Notes under the pieces: model-generated | The model's database searches: none | Told to the model about the DNA's origin: nothing | Seen by the model: only the letters and a program-made list of their open reading frames with translations | Position numbers and translations under genes: made by a program | Assembly: GCF_045277565.1 (NCBI RefSeq) | Contig: NZ_CP123584.1 | Span: 1,736,001-1,800,000, forward strand | Length of the DNA: 64,000 nt | Direction of reading: 5' to 3' | Origin: Aliisedimentitalea scapharcae | GTDB lineage: Bacteria; Pseudomonadota; Alphaproteobacteria; Rhodobacterales; Rhodobacteraceae | In this document: positions 39,978-47,549 of the stretch, piece after piece | Layout: each line of letters begins with the position of its first letter | Position numbering within the stretch: position 1 is the stretch's first letter

Positions 39978-40349
39978 ATCGTGCCCTTGCGTGATCTGCC
40001 CCGATGATTGCCCTCGGAGCCGGTTGAAAGGAGCGCGCACTATAGCCAAACCATGGCGCGAGGCAATGCGGCACAAGCCCGATTGGCCCGTGTTTTTGGG
40101 CACGACCCGCGGCTCCCGCCCCAACCTCGCAGGACTGTCGGCGTCAGCCGACCGGCCGGGGGGCGGGAGCGTTCGGACGTTGGAGGAAAAATGCCGAAAC
40201 CGTGCCCGGGCAGCTCTTTGTCAGACAGGTGGCTACGGGTCGACTCCCGCTGCTTGGGGTGCTGCGAGACCGCGGTTGGGTCACCGGCTGCGCAGGATGT
40301 GATTTTCCGATAGAAAAGAAGACGCGCAACAACCACCAAAGGCGTCAGA
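39978..40349. other. 372-base non-coding region between purE and the YdcH gene
   Basis: It holds the structured RNA candidate at 40086-40211. The remainder should carry the purE promoter (GCTATA on the minus strand near 40047-40042 resembles a -10). A 40-codon open frame with a good ribosome binding site on the plus strand (40191-40313) overlaps the structure and is not supported as a gene. Confidence 0.55.
40086..40211 (-). ncRNA. Structured RNA candidate upstream of purE (possibly 6S RNA)
   Basis: Between the YdcH gene and purE, both on the minus strand, lies a highly structured GC-rich element. Stems, in plus coordinates: 40098-40104 with 40201-40207 (7 bp), 40112-40122 with 40160-40170 (11 bp perfect) and 40137-40142 with 40147-40152 (6 bp, four-base loop), plus a side hairpin near 40171-40200. 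In many alphaproteobacteria the 6S RNA gene (ssrS) is, to my knowledge, found next to purE, so 6S RNA is the leading guess. I could not align it to the 6S consensus by eye; exact ends and strand are unproven. A purE leader element is the alternative. Confidence 0.42.
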
Positions 40350-40574
40350 TCAGGCAATGATATCCGGGGTTAGGCGGTCTTCAATCAACGATATCTTGTC
40401 CTTGAGCAGAAGTTTCTGCTTTTTCAGGCGGCGGATCGTCAGCTGGTCGCCTGTTCCGCGTTCTTCCAGCGCGTGAATGGCGTCATCCAGATCGCGGTGC
40501 TGCTGCCTGAAAACCTCCAATTCCACATGCAAAACATCATCATTCTTCATCGATAGTTCTGACGGGGCGTTCAT
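40350..40574 (-). CDS. YdcH-family (DUF465) small protein
   Basis: 74-residue helical protein. MNAPSELSMKNDDVLHVELE is followed by a charged helical hairpin (HRDLDDAIHALEERG, LTIRRLKKQKLLLKDKISLI) characteristic of DUF465. Function unknown. The start at 40574 was chosen by family likeness; a shorter start at 40550 is possible. Divergent from hsp20. Confidence 0.85.
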   Translation of the reverse strand: MNAPSELSMKNDDVLHVELEVFRQQHRDLDDAIHALEERGTGDQLTIRRLKKQKLLLKDKISLIEDRLTPDIIA

Positions 40575-40642
40575 GGGCGACTCGGGGTTGTTATTACTGC
40601 TTCTGCCGACATGATACGCGTTCACGTTGTTTTCGCCTAGCC

Positions 40643-40671
40643 CTTGTTAATCCCCGGTTTTCTTCCCATAT
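40643..40671 (+). promoter_or_regulatory. Candidate RpoH (sigma-32) promoter of hsp20
   Basis: CCCTTGTT with core -35 CTTGTT at 40643-40648, 16-base spacer, -10 CCCATAT at 40665-40671. This fits the alphaproteobacterial heat-shock pattern CNCTTGAA-N16/17-CCANAT well and stands about 65-70 bases before the start codon. Confidence 0.62.
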
Positions 40672-40677
40672 TCGCAG

Positions 40678-40738
40678 ATGTGCGGTTGCCAGAACGGGAC
40701 CGTGCGACCCGTCGCTTTGAAAAATGAAGGACGAATTC
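40678..40738 (+). promoter_or_regulatory. Possible ROSE-like RNA thermometer in the hsp20 leader
   Basis: The roughly 60-base leader has a UCGCU (40712-40716), matching the ROSE motif U(U/C)GCU, placed so that it can pair with the AAGGA ribosome binding site (40727-40731) with the characteristic G-G mismatch and an A-rich loop. An upstream ACGGG/CCCGT stem is also possible. ROSE elements are known on hsp20-type genes of alphaproteobacteria. Pairing is short and I could not compute stability. Confidence 0.4.
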
Positions 40739-41152
40739 GTGTCAAAACTTACTCTGGGCTCATACCCGCATATGCTGGGCTTTGAACAGCTGGAACGTCT
40801 TCTTGAACGCTCGGCCAAGTCGGGCAACGAAGGCTATCCCCCTTATAATATCGAACAGACCTCGGATTATTCCTATCGGATTACGCTGGCTGTGGCCGGG
40901 TTCGCCGAAGAGGATCTGGCGATCACGATCGAGGACCGGCAATTGGTCATCCGTGGGCGCCAACGTGACGACAGTGACGGGCGGGTGTTCCTGCACCGGG
41001 GCATTGCCGCACGACAGTTCCAGCGCATGTTTGTGCTGGCCGATGGTGTCGAAGTGGGCGAGGCAATCATGGAAAACGGTCTGCTGCATGTGGACCTGAC
41101 CCGGTCCCGGCCTGAAACTGTGGTCCAAAAGATCAACATCAAGAAAGGGTAA
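40739..41152 (+). CDS. Small heat-shock protein, Hsp20/IbpA family
   Basis: 137-residue holdase chaperone with a central alpha-crystallin domain (residues about 27-115; VAGFAEEDLAITIEDRQLVI and the ENGLLHVDLTR strand). I chose the GTG at 40739 (MSKLTLGSYPHMLGFEQLER) because AAGGAC sits seven bases before it; an ATG five codons upstream lacks a ribosome binding site. Heat-shock control is suggested by the promoter and leader above. The DUF1150 gene follows after three bases. Confidence 0.93.
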   Translation: MSKLTLGSYPHMLGFEQLERLLERSAKSGNEGYPPYNIEQTSDYSYRITLAVAGFAEEDLAITIEDRQLVIRGRQRDDSDGRVFLHRGIAARQFQRMFVLADGVEVGEAIMENGLLHVDLTRSRPETVVQKINIKKG

Positions 41153-41155
41153 GCC

Positions 41156-41380
41156 ATGCATGTGCCATTTGATTTCAACGATGCAGGTCAACGCATTGTT
41201 TATGTAAAAACCGTGGATGCGGCGGATCTCCCCGAAGAGGTACGTGCCAACGTCGGCGACCAGAAACAGCTCTATGCAGTACATGATGCTCAGGGTGCGC
41301 AATTGGCGCTGGTGGCGGATCGTCGTCTGGCCTTTGTGCTGGCACGCCAGAATGATTTCACGCCGGTGGCCGTGCACTAA
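41156..41380 (+). CDS. DUF1150 family protein
   Basis: 74-residue protein of unknown function, regularly encoded behind hsp20 in alphaproteobacteria. VYVKTVDAADLPEEVR and the hydrophobic LALVADRRLAFVLARQNDF are the conserved portions. Three bases from the hsp20 stop, so co-transcribed; a role in heat-shock proteostasis is inferred only from this linkage. Confidence 0.88.
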   Translation: MHVPFDFNDAGQRIVYVKTVDAADLPEEVRANVGDQKQLYAVHDAQGAQLALVADRRLAFVLARQNDFTPVAVH

Positions 41381-41507
41381 TCATCCCGGGCACTCCCGGC
41401 ATTCTCGGGTCACGCAGGCTTTGACCGTCGACACAGGCTCTGCCACAAGGGCCTGCGAGTTGCGCCAGCCATACACTAACGTGCCACTAACAGGGGGGGC
41501 AATCCCG

Positions 41508-42386
41508 ATGACCCGTTTTGATTTCGACTGGGTGGATGCGTTTTCGGACCAACCCTTTGGTGGCAACGGCTGTGCCGTGGTGCACGGCGGAGCGCTTCTG
41601 TCGGACCAGGTCTGTTTGAACTATGTGCGCGAGACATCATTGGTTGAATGCACTTTTACAGGCCCGTCCAAAATGGCCGATGTGCGGGTGCGATATTTCC
41701 TGGCCAGCCGCGAGATTCCGTTTGCCGGGCATCCGACGATCGCCACCGTTGCTGCAATGCGGGATCGTGGGATGTTTACCGGGGATCGGATTGTGCTGGA
41801 CACTGGGGCCGGATTGGTAGAGGTCTCCATCTCCGGCGATCAGATCGAAATGATACAGATTGCGCCAGTATTTGGTGCGACGCCGGATCCGGCGCTGATA
41901 GCGGCGGCGGTTTCGCTGCCGCGTGACGCCATTTTGGGAACGCCACAAGTGGTTTCAACTGGCTTGCCATTCTGCATTACCGTGTTGCGCAATCATGAGG
42001 CATTGCGGGCGGCCCGGCTGGACGTTGCGGCGCTCGATACGCTGTCTCGGGCTTTGGACGCGCCAGGCGTCGATATGTCCGAACCCTTTCTGGTTACCTT
42101 GCAAGGGGCGACAGAGGCGGGGGATACGTTTTCCCGCCTGTTGATGGCACCGCCCAGCCCGCCAGAGGATCCATTTACTGGCTCGGCCACGGGGGCAATG
42201 GCGGCCTATTTGTGGCATCACGGGCTCATGCATAAGGACAGTTTCATCGCAGAGCAGGGTCATGGATTGGGACGTCCGGGACAGGCTCGGGTCACGCGGA
42301 TCGGAACCGGGGATGCGATCACCGGCGTCAAGGTCAGCGGTGCAGGCTTTGTTCTGATGCGCGGCACTGTGGAGCTGCCTGTGTAA
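41508..42386 (+). CDS. PhzF-family isomerase/epimerase-like protein
   Basis: 292-residue protein of the PhzF (diaminopimelate-epimerase-like) family. The start is the ATG at 41508 (MTRFDFDWVDAFSDQPFGGN). The catalytic Glu lies in RETSLVECTF (near residue 45) and the C-terminal EDPFTGSATGAMAAYLW is the second signature. There is no phenazine cluster here, so the reaction is unknown. Its TAA shares a base with the ATG of the GT10 gene. Confidence 0.9.
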   Translation: MTRFDFDWVDAFSDQPFGGNGCAVVHGGALLSDQVCLNYVRETSLVECTFTGPSKMADVRVRYFLASREIPFAGHPTIATVAAMRDRGMFTGDRIVLDTGAGLVEVSISGDQIEMIQIAPVFGATPDPALIAAAVSLPRDAILGTPQVVSTGLPFCITVLRNHEALRAARLDVAALDTLSRALDAPGVDMSEPFLVTLQGATEAGDTFSRLLMAPPSPPEDPFTGSATGAMAAYLWHHGLMHKDSFIAEQGHGLGRPGQARVTRIGTGDAITGVKVSGAGFVLMRGTVELPV

Positions 42387-43249
42387 TGGATATGACACCT
42401 GCCATTGCCGTTTTGCCGTATGGAATGAAATTGGGCCCTGGGTTGGGGCAACGGCCCGTCAGTGATCTGAATTGGCCACTGGGCTGTCCTGAACGATTGC
42501 AAGGACGCCAGGTTGCGGATTTGCTGCCCACCGACCATCTGATCGTCTTTCCCCGAACCAATACCCATTTCCAGATTCGATATGGCACACAGGCCCGAAT
42601 TTCCCTGATCCTGGGAGAACCTTCGGTCATCCATGCCAAACATCTGCGCCTGCTGCGGTTGACCCATCGGCGGTTTTACAAGGTGCTGACCTTTAGCGAT
42701 TATCTGCTGACCCACCTGCCCAATGCGTATTTCTTTCCGCTGGGTACGACCTGGGTGCCAGAGTGGCGCGACCTGCCGCTACGCAAAACCGAGATGTGTT
42801 CGCTGATAGCCTCGGCCAAGCGGGATTCCTCGGGGCACAAGTTGCGGCATCACATGGTCGAATGGGTCCGTGGGTCTGATCACCCGGTCGCGGTCATGGG
42901 GCGGGGCTATACACCGTTCGATGCGAAATCCGACGGGTTGGCCCCATATCGGTACTCCATCGTGATCGAGAACGTTCAGGAGAAGAACTATTTTTCGGAA
43001 AAGCTGGTGGATGCAGTGTTGTGCAACACGGTCCCAATTTACTGGGGGTGTCCCAATCTGGATCACTTCATGGACATATCGGGGATCATTCAGTGTAACA
43101 GCGCTGCGGATATTCAACGCGCTGTAGAAACGATGTCCGAGGATGACTTTGTGACACGTCTGCCCAAATTGCAGGCCATTCATCCGGTGCTAGAGCGATA
43201 TTGTGATCTGGATCTGCGCGCCGCCGTCGCGATCCGTGACAGCCTGTAA
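42386..43249 (+). CDS. Glycosyltransferase family 10 (alpha-fucosyltransferase-like)
   Basis: 287-residue protein. The C-terminal half has the GT10 donor motif, YRYSIVIENVQEKNYFSEKL followed by VDAVLCNTVPIYWGCPNL, which binds GDP-fucose in FucTs. No membrane segment is visible, as in bacterial FucTs. No GDP-fucose synthesis or polysaccharide genes are nearby. The one-base overlap with phzF implies co-expression. Transfer of fucose or another sugar to a surface glycan is inferred. Confidence 0.82.
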   Translation: MDMTPAIAVLPYGMKLGPGLGQRPVSDLNWPLGCPERLQGRQVADLLPTDHLIVFPRTNTHFQIRYGTQARISLILGEPSVIHAKHLRLLRLTHRRFYKVLTFSDYLLTHLPNAYFFPLGTTWVPEWRDLPLRKTEMCSLIASAKRDSSGHKLRHHMVEWVRGSDHPVAVMGRGYTPFDAKSDGLAPYRYSIVIENVQEKNYFSEKLVDAVLCNTVPIYWGCPNLDHFMDISGIIQCNSAADIQRAVETMSEDDFVTRLPKLQAIHPVLERYCDLDLRAAVAIRDSL

Positions 43250-43577
43250 GGAAAATCAGAGCACCCAAACCGGATACCTGGAGTTCAGGACAGTCTGACA
43301 AAATTGTCATCGTCCCCTTTTGCTGCCAATTCCAACTGTATCCGGGGCGTATCGCTACCCTGCTGATCCAAAGGGGGCACTGCTGTGGGCGAGATGTCAT
43401 CTCGCGCTTGGCTGTGCCGGGGGGAACCCAAGGCGGTGCAAGGCCAGGACAGGGGCGGCATCTCCCAAGGGGCTCGTGCCCTGTTCCCCCGACTGCGCCA
43501 ACTGATTTGGTTGGCCCCTCCTGGACACAAAAAAGGCCCCCTGAAGCGGAGGCCTTTGGCAATCTGGGCATCAGGTA
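43250..43577. other. 328-base non-coding region with palindromes
   Basis: It contains TGACAAAATTGTCA (6-base arms, two-base centre) near 43299, a perfect odd palindrome GCGAGATG-T-CATCTCGC at 43389-43405, and the Sat-ApsK terminator at its end. No gene is supported. Confidence 0.55.
43529..43555 (-). terminator. Rho-independent terminator of the sat-apsK gene
   Basis: Minus-strand stem AGGCCTCC with GGGGGCCT (43555-43548 with 43541-43534, one G-T pair), loop six, followed by a six-T run (43534-43529). Confidence 0.88.
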
Positions 43578-45296
43578 TTACTGGATGCCGATCAGACCCA
43601 TGCTTTCCAGTTTCAACAGAACCTGGTGGGCGCAGTTATCGACTTCTGTGCCTTCGGTTTCCACACGCAATTCCGGATCAGCTGGAACGTCATAGGGATC
43701 CGAGATCCCGGTGAATTCCTTGATCTTGCCTTCGCGGGCCAGCTTGTACAGACCCTTGCGGTCACGGCGTTCGCATTCTTCGATCGACGTCGCGACATGG
43801 ACTTCGACAAAGGCACCAAAGTCTTCGATGTCTTCGCGTACCGCACGACGGGTGGTGGCATAAGGCGCGATTGGCGCACAGATGGCGATACCGCCGTTCT
43901 TGGTGATTTCCGATGCCACATAGCCGATGCGACGGATGTTCAGGTCGCGGTGCTCTTTCGAGAAACCCAGCTCGCTCGACAGGTTCTTACGCACAATGTC
44001 GCCATCCAGAAGGGTCACGGGACGTCCGCCCATTTCCATCAGCTTGACCATCAAGGCATTGGCGATGGTGGATTTTCCGGAGCCCGAGAAGCCGGTGAAA
44101 AAGACGGTAAAGCCCTGCTGGGACCGCGGCGGTTTGGTGCGGCGCAATTCCTTGACGACCTCGGGGAAGGAGAACCATTCCGGGATTTCCAGACCTTCGG
44201 ACAGGCGGCGGCGCAATTCGGTGCCCGAGATGTTCAGGATAGTGACATTGTCACGATCTTCGATCTCGTCATTGGGTTCGTACTGGGCGCGTTCCTGCAC
44301 ATAAACCATGTGTTTGAAATCGACCATTTCGATGCCCATTTCGTCCTGATGCTCGCGGAACAGTTCCTGTGCATCATAGGGGCCATAGAAATCTTCGCCC
44401 TGGCTGTTCTTGCCCGGGCCGGCGTGGTCTCGACCAACGATGAAATGGGTACAGCCGTGGTTGGCGCGGATCAGGCCATGCCAGACGGCTTCGCGCGGAC
44501 CCGCCATCCGCATGGCCAGGTTCAGCAGGCTCATGTTGGTGGTGGCGGCTGGGTATTTGTCCAAAACGGCTTCATAGCAGCGCACGCGGGTGAAATGGTC
44601 CACATCGCCCGGTTTGGTCAGGCCGACAACCGGATGAATCAGCAGGTTGGCCTGGGCTTCCTTGGCTGCGCGGAAGGTCAGTTCCTGGTGCGCGCGGTGC
44701 AGCGGGTTGCGGGTCTGGAAGGCCACAACGCGACGCCAGCCGACTTTGCGGAAATAGGCGCGCAGTTCGTTCGGTGTGTCACGGCTGCCGCGGAAATCAT
44801 AGTGTACGGGCTGTTGGATACCGGTAATCGGACCACCCAGATAGATCTTGCCAGCCTGGTTGTGCAGGTAATTCACGGCTGGATGGGCATCGTCATCGGC
44901 ACCAAACACCTTTTCGGCTTCGCGTGCCTTGTTTGGTTCCCAGCGGTCGGTCACGGTCATGGTGGCGAGAATGACGCCTTCCTGATCGCGCAGGGCAATG
45001 TCTTGGCCCACGTCCAGCTGGGCCGCGAAATCTTCGGACACATCCAATGTGATCGGCATCGGCCACAGGGTGCCGTCTGTCATCCGCATGTTTTCGACAA
45101 CGCCGTCATAATCTGCTTCGGACAGGAAACCCTTCAGCGGGTTGAACCCGCCGTTCATCAGCAGCTCCAGGTCACAGATTTGGCGGGGTGTCAGATCGTG
45201 GCTCACCAGATCGGAAGCTTCAACCTTCAATTTCTGGGCACTGTCGTAGGAAACATAAAGCTCCGGGATCGGAGCCAAATTGCTGGGCATCGTCAT
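43578..45296 (-). CDS. Bifunctional sulfate adenylyltransferase / APS kinase
   Basis: 572-residue fusion. N-terminal ATP sulfurylase (residues about 1-390) has the QTRNPLHRAHQEL nucleotide motif and GRDHAGPGKNSQG. The C-terminal APS kinase has Walker A FTGFSGSGKST and the VRKNLSSELGFSKEHRD segment. Together they convert sulfate to PAPS for assimilation or sulfation. I took the ATG at 45296 because GAGAG is at better distance than from the ATG at 45290. The fusion replaces CysDN/CysC in this order. Confidence 0.95.
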   Translation of the reverse strand: MTMPSNLAPIPELYVSYDSAQKLKVEASDLVSHDLTPRQICDLELLMNGGFNPLKGFLSEADYDGVVENMRMTDGTLWPMPITLDVSEDFAAQLDVGQDIALRDQEGVILATMTVTDRWEPNKAREAEKVFGADDDAHPAVNYLHNQAGKIYLGGPITGIQQPVHYDFRGSRDTPNELRAYFRKVGWRRVVAFQTRNPLHRAHQELTFRAAKEAQANLLIHPVVGLTKPGDVDHFTRVRCYEAVLDKYPAATTNMSLLNLAMRMAGPREAVWHGLIRANHGCTHFIVGRDHAGPGKNSQGEDFYGPYDAQELFREHQDEMGIEMVDFKHMVYVQERAQYEPNDEIEDRDNVTILNISGTELRRRLSEGLEIPEWFSFPEVVKELRRTKPPRSQQGFTVFFTGFSGSGKSTIANALMVKLMEMGGRPVTLLDGDIVRKNLSSELGFSKEHRDLNIRRIGYVASEITKNGGIAICAPIAPYATTRRAVREDIEDFGAFVEVHVATSIEECERRDRKGLYKLAREGKIKEFTGISDPYDVPADPELRVETEGTEVDNCAHQVLLKLESMGLIGIQ

Positions 45297-45515
45297 TTCA
45301 AATCTCTCGCTTGTGCGGTGACGGCAGGGCCAAATTAGCCCGTTCGCCGGGGACATATCCCCCTGCTGGCGTACTGTATAGTGCCCACAGTGCCAAAATT
45401 GGACAAACGGGAGGTTTTGGCGCAGTTACGGCGCTGAAACGCACTAAATTCCCCCAAAACCGAGGGCCTGTGGAATTCCAGACTTGCGCACGTGCGGTCG
45501 ATTTCAAGGCCAAAG

Positions 45516-46016
45516 TCACGCAGGGTCGCGGGTGGGATCGGAACCGGGCCTCCAGGGACACGGCGGCTGTGTCAGGCGGATTTGGGCGGCGTTGACCGCG
45601 TTCCAGCGAAACAGAACAAGATGGGTCAGGTCCGAACGAGAGCGTGATGGATACAACATTCCCTGCGCGCCCAGGCGCCGCGCCCAATCCGAAATCGCCC
45701 AGGTAGGCGCGGGGGATCCGGTTGCACGGACGTCCTGCCAGACCTGCGAAGCGACAGCAGGAACCGGTAACTCCCGCAGATCTATGAGGGCGGTGGCCTG
45801 GACAGATAAGCGCAGCAAACTGCGATCAGGATCGCAGGGTGACACATAACGACGAATGGCAACACCGGCCCCTTCGGCGCTCAGCGATGCATACATAGCC
45901 GGTTGGCCGGAATGATGAAACCGCCCCTCTGGGGCCAAAACCGGGGCAAGCGGGGCGTCGTTGCGTGCAGTGAACAGAATGCGCCAGACCACGCCCGTAA
46001 AAGCGTGTTGGCGCAT
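45516..46016 (-). CDS. RES-domain protein (NAD+ phosphorylase-type toxin family), solo
   Basis: 166-residue RES domain (named after conserved Arg, Glu, Ser). FTGVVWRILFTA, GRFHHSGQPAMYASLSAEG with Arg and Glu, and the Ser in LYPSRSRSDLTHLVLFRWN all match. Known RES toxins (MbcT, ParT) degrade or transfer NAD+ and pair with an Xre/DUF2384 antitoxin. Here no antitoxin adjoins: the gene begins eight bases after the rraB-like gene in the trxB operon. The ribosome binding site is weak. It may be a tamed NAD+-using enzyme rather than a toxin. Confidence 0.83.
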   Translation of the reverse strand: MRQHAFTGVVWRILFTARNDAPLAPVLAPEGRFHHSGQPAMYASLSAEGAGVAIRRYVSPCDPDRSLLRLSVQATALIDLRELPVPAVASQVWQDVRATGSPAPTWAISDWARRLGAQGMLYPSRSRSDLTHLVLFRWNAVNAAQIRLTQPPCPWRPGSDPTRDPA

Positions 46017-46024
46017 ATCGGTGT

Positions 46025-46360
46025 TCAGCTTTCCATGCCCCAGCCGTCGGGTGCAAAGCCGTGGTCCAGCGCTGCGCGCGTGGCCACTTCTTCGCCGATC
46101 CAGATGGCCCCGGCGGAAATGATCTGGTCGGGCAGGGTGGCCATCAGGCAGGGCCCGCCGTCCGAGCCCGTGCCATCGTCGTATTGACAGTCATATCCGT
46201 CGCGGCTGAGCTGATCGGCCAGCGCGCGCCAATCGGCATCATCCGACGTCGGGATGAGAAAGTAATCCACATCCGCCACGTCGGGCAGGTCATTTTCAGC
46301 CTGCAAGTCAGTGTAGAACGCCACGGTTTCGGCCTTTTGTGCTGCAAAATCGTGGGTCAT
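46025..46360 (-). CDS. RraB-like ribonuclease E inhibitor family protein
   Basis: 111-residue acidic protein. It starts MTHDFAAQKAETVAFYTDLQ and has the alternating segments VDYFLIPTSDDADWRALADQ and LSRDGYDCQYDDGTGSDG seen in RraB relatives. RraB binds RNase E and alters degradosome action. Identification rests on pattern only. The ribosome binding site AGGAG lies inside the end of trxB, five bases separate the genes, and the RES gene follows. Confidence 0.68.
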   Translation of the reverse strand: MTHDFAAQKAETVAFYTDLQAENDLPDVADVDYFLIPTSDDADWRALADQLSRDGYDCQYDDGTGSDGGPCLMATLPDQIISAGAIWIGEEVATRAALDHGFAPDGWGMES

Positions 46361-46365
46361 GTCGT

Positions 46366-47307
46366 TTACTCCTGTTCCGCCAGGAAACGTTCGGCATCCA
46401 GCGCGGCCATACAGCCCATGCCAGCACTGGTAACGGCCTGACGGTATTTGTGATCGGTCAGGTCGCCTGCGGCGAACACGCCGGGAACCGAGGTTTCGGT
46501 TGATCCCGGATTGACGCTGACATAGCCGCCATTGTGCATCTCGAGCGTGTCCTTGACCAGTTCGTTGGCCGGGGAATGGCCGATGGCAACAAAGACACCC
46601 TTGCAGGGGATTTCTGTGATCTCGCCGGTCTGGACGTTTTTGACCTTGACCCCTTCGACACCCAACGGTGCATCGGTGCCTACCACTTCGTCCAGTTGGT
46701 GGAACCACAAGGGCACGATCTTGTCGTTTTTCATCAGCCGGTCCTGCAGGATCTTTTCCGCGCGCAGTTCGTCCCGGCGATGGATCAGCGTGACCTTGGA
46801 GGCAAAATTGGTGAGGAACAGGGCTTCTTCGACTGCCGTGTTGCCGCCACCGATCACGACAATCTCCTGACCACGGTAAAAGAACCCGTCACAGGTGGCA
46901 CAGGCCGAGACGCCAAAGCCTTTGAACTTTTCTTCTGACGGCAGGCCCAGCCATTTGGCACGTGCCCCGGTGGCCAGAATCACGGCATCGGCCGTATAGA
47001 TCGTGCCACTGTCACCGGTTGCGGTGAACGGACGTTTGGACAGATCCAGATCCGTGATGATGTCGCCGATGATTTCACATCCCATGGCTTGGGCATGATC
47101 CTGCATCTTGATCATCAGGTCCGGGCCCTGAACCTCGGTAAAGCCGGGATAGTTTTCCACGTCTGTCGTGGTGGTCAACTGGCCACCCGGTTCGATTCCC
47201 TGAACCAGAATAGGCTCCAGCATGGCCCGCGACGCATAGACGCCCGCCGTATAGCCCGCAGGCCCCGACCCGATGATAAGAACCTTGGTGTGGCGTGTCT
47301 CGCTCAT
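46366..47307 (-). CDS. trxB: Thioredoxin-disulfide reductase
   Basis: 313-residue NADPH-dependent flavoprotein that reduces thioredoxin. FAD motif IIGSGPAGYTAGVYA (about residues 11-25), redox site ACATCDGFF (Cys pair near residues 141 and 144) and NADPH motif VIGGGNTAVEEALFL are intact. The ATG at 47307 (MSETRHTKVLIIG) is preferred to a 21-residue longer frame. First gene of trxB-rraB-RES; divergent from lrp. Confidence 0.97.
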   Translation of the reverse strand: MSETRHTKVLIIGSGPAGYTAGVYASRAMLEPILVQGIEPGGQLTTTTDVENYPGFTEVQGPDLMIKMQDHAQAMGCEIIGDIITDLDLSKRPFTATGDSGTIYTADAVILATGARAKWLGLPSEEKFKGFGVSACATCDGFFYRGQEIVVIGGGNTAVEEALFLTNFASKVTLIHRRDELRAEKILQDRLMKNDKIVPLWFHQLDEVVGTDAPLGVEGVKVKNVQTGEITEIPCKGVFVAIGHSPANELVKDTLEMHNGGYVSVNPGSTETSVPGVFAAGDLTDHKYRQAVTSAGMGCMAALDAERFLAEQE

Positions 47308-47472
47308 GAACTTTCCCCAAATCAGCAGTGCGGCGGTTGGATTGCCGGTCGCGTTCATATAGCGATGCACGAACGTGGCTTAAACCCCCATTGGGCGCGA
47401 CGATCGAACCGCAAAATTTTTCCAGATACCGGTAACACTGCAGTTTTGACCTTGCGACGCATCTCCGGAAAG

Positions 47473-47525
47473 ATTATTGCGCTGTCGCGAAATATTATTG
47501 CGCGCCCCGCGGGCGCTGCTATAAG
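47473..47525 (+). promoter_or_regulatory. Promoter and direct-repeat operator of the lrp-like gene
   Basis: Two identical copies of ATTATTGCGC (47473-47482 and 47494-47503) are spaced 21 bases apart, i.e. two helical turns. A -10 TATAAG (47520-47525) stands 16 bases after TTGCGC in the second copy, so a protein on the repeats would cover the -35. Autoregulation by the Lrp-type protein is plausible. Confidence 0.5.
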
Positions 47526-47549
47526 AAACGCAATTCAGGGGAGCTATTC

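Noticed and set aside
40191..40313. 40-codon Cys-containing open frame with GGAGG four bases before its ATG
   Set aside because: It lies antisense to, and overlaps, the structured RNA candidate upstream of purE; codon content shows no sign of selection. Kept only as a remote microprotein possibility.
43626..45338. A 570-codon plus-strand frame opposite sat-apsK
   Set aside because: The minus-strand gene has all sulfurylase and APS kinase motifs; the plus frame has none and no ribosome binding site.
45357..45515. GGTTTTGG/CCAAAACC inverted repeat (45413-45420/45454-45461) as a CysB-type operator
   Set aside because: Spacing of 33 bases and short arms do not match a known site; could be chance.
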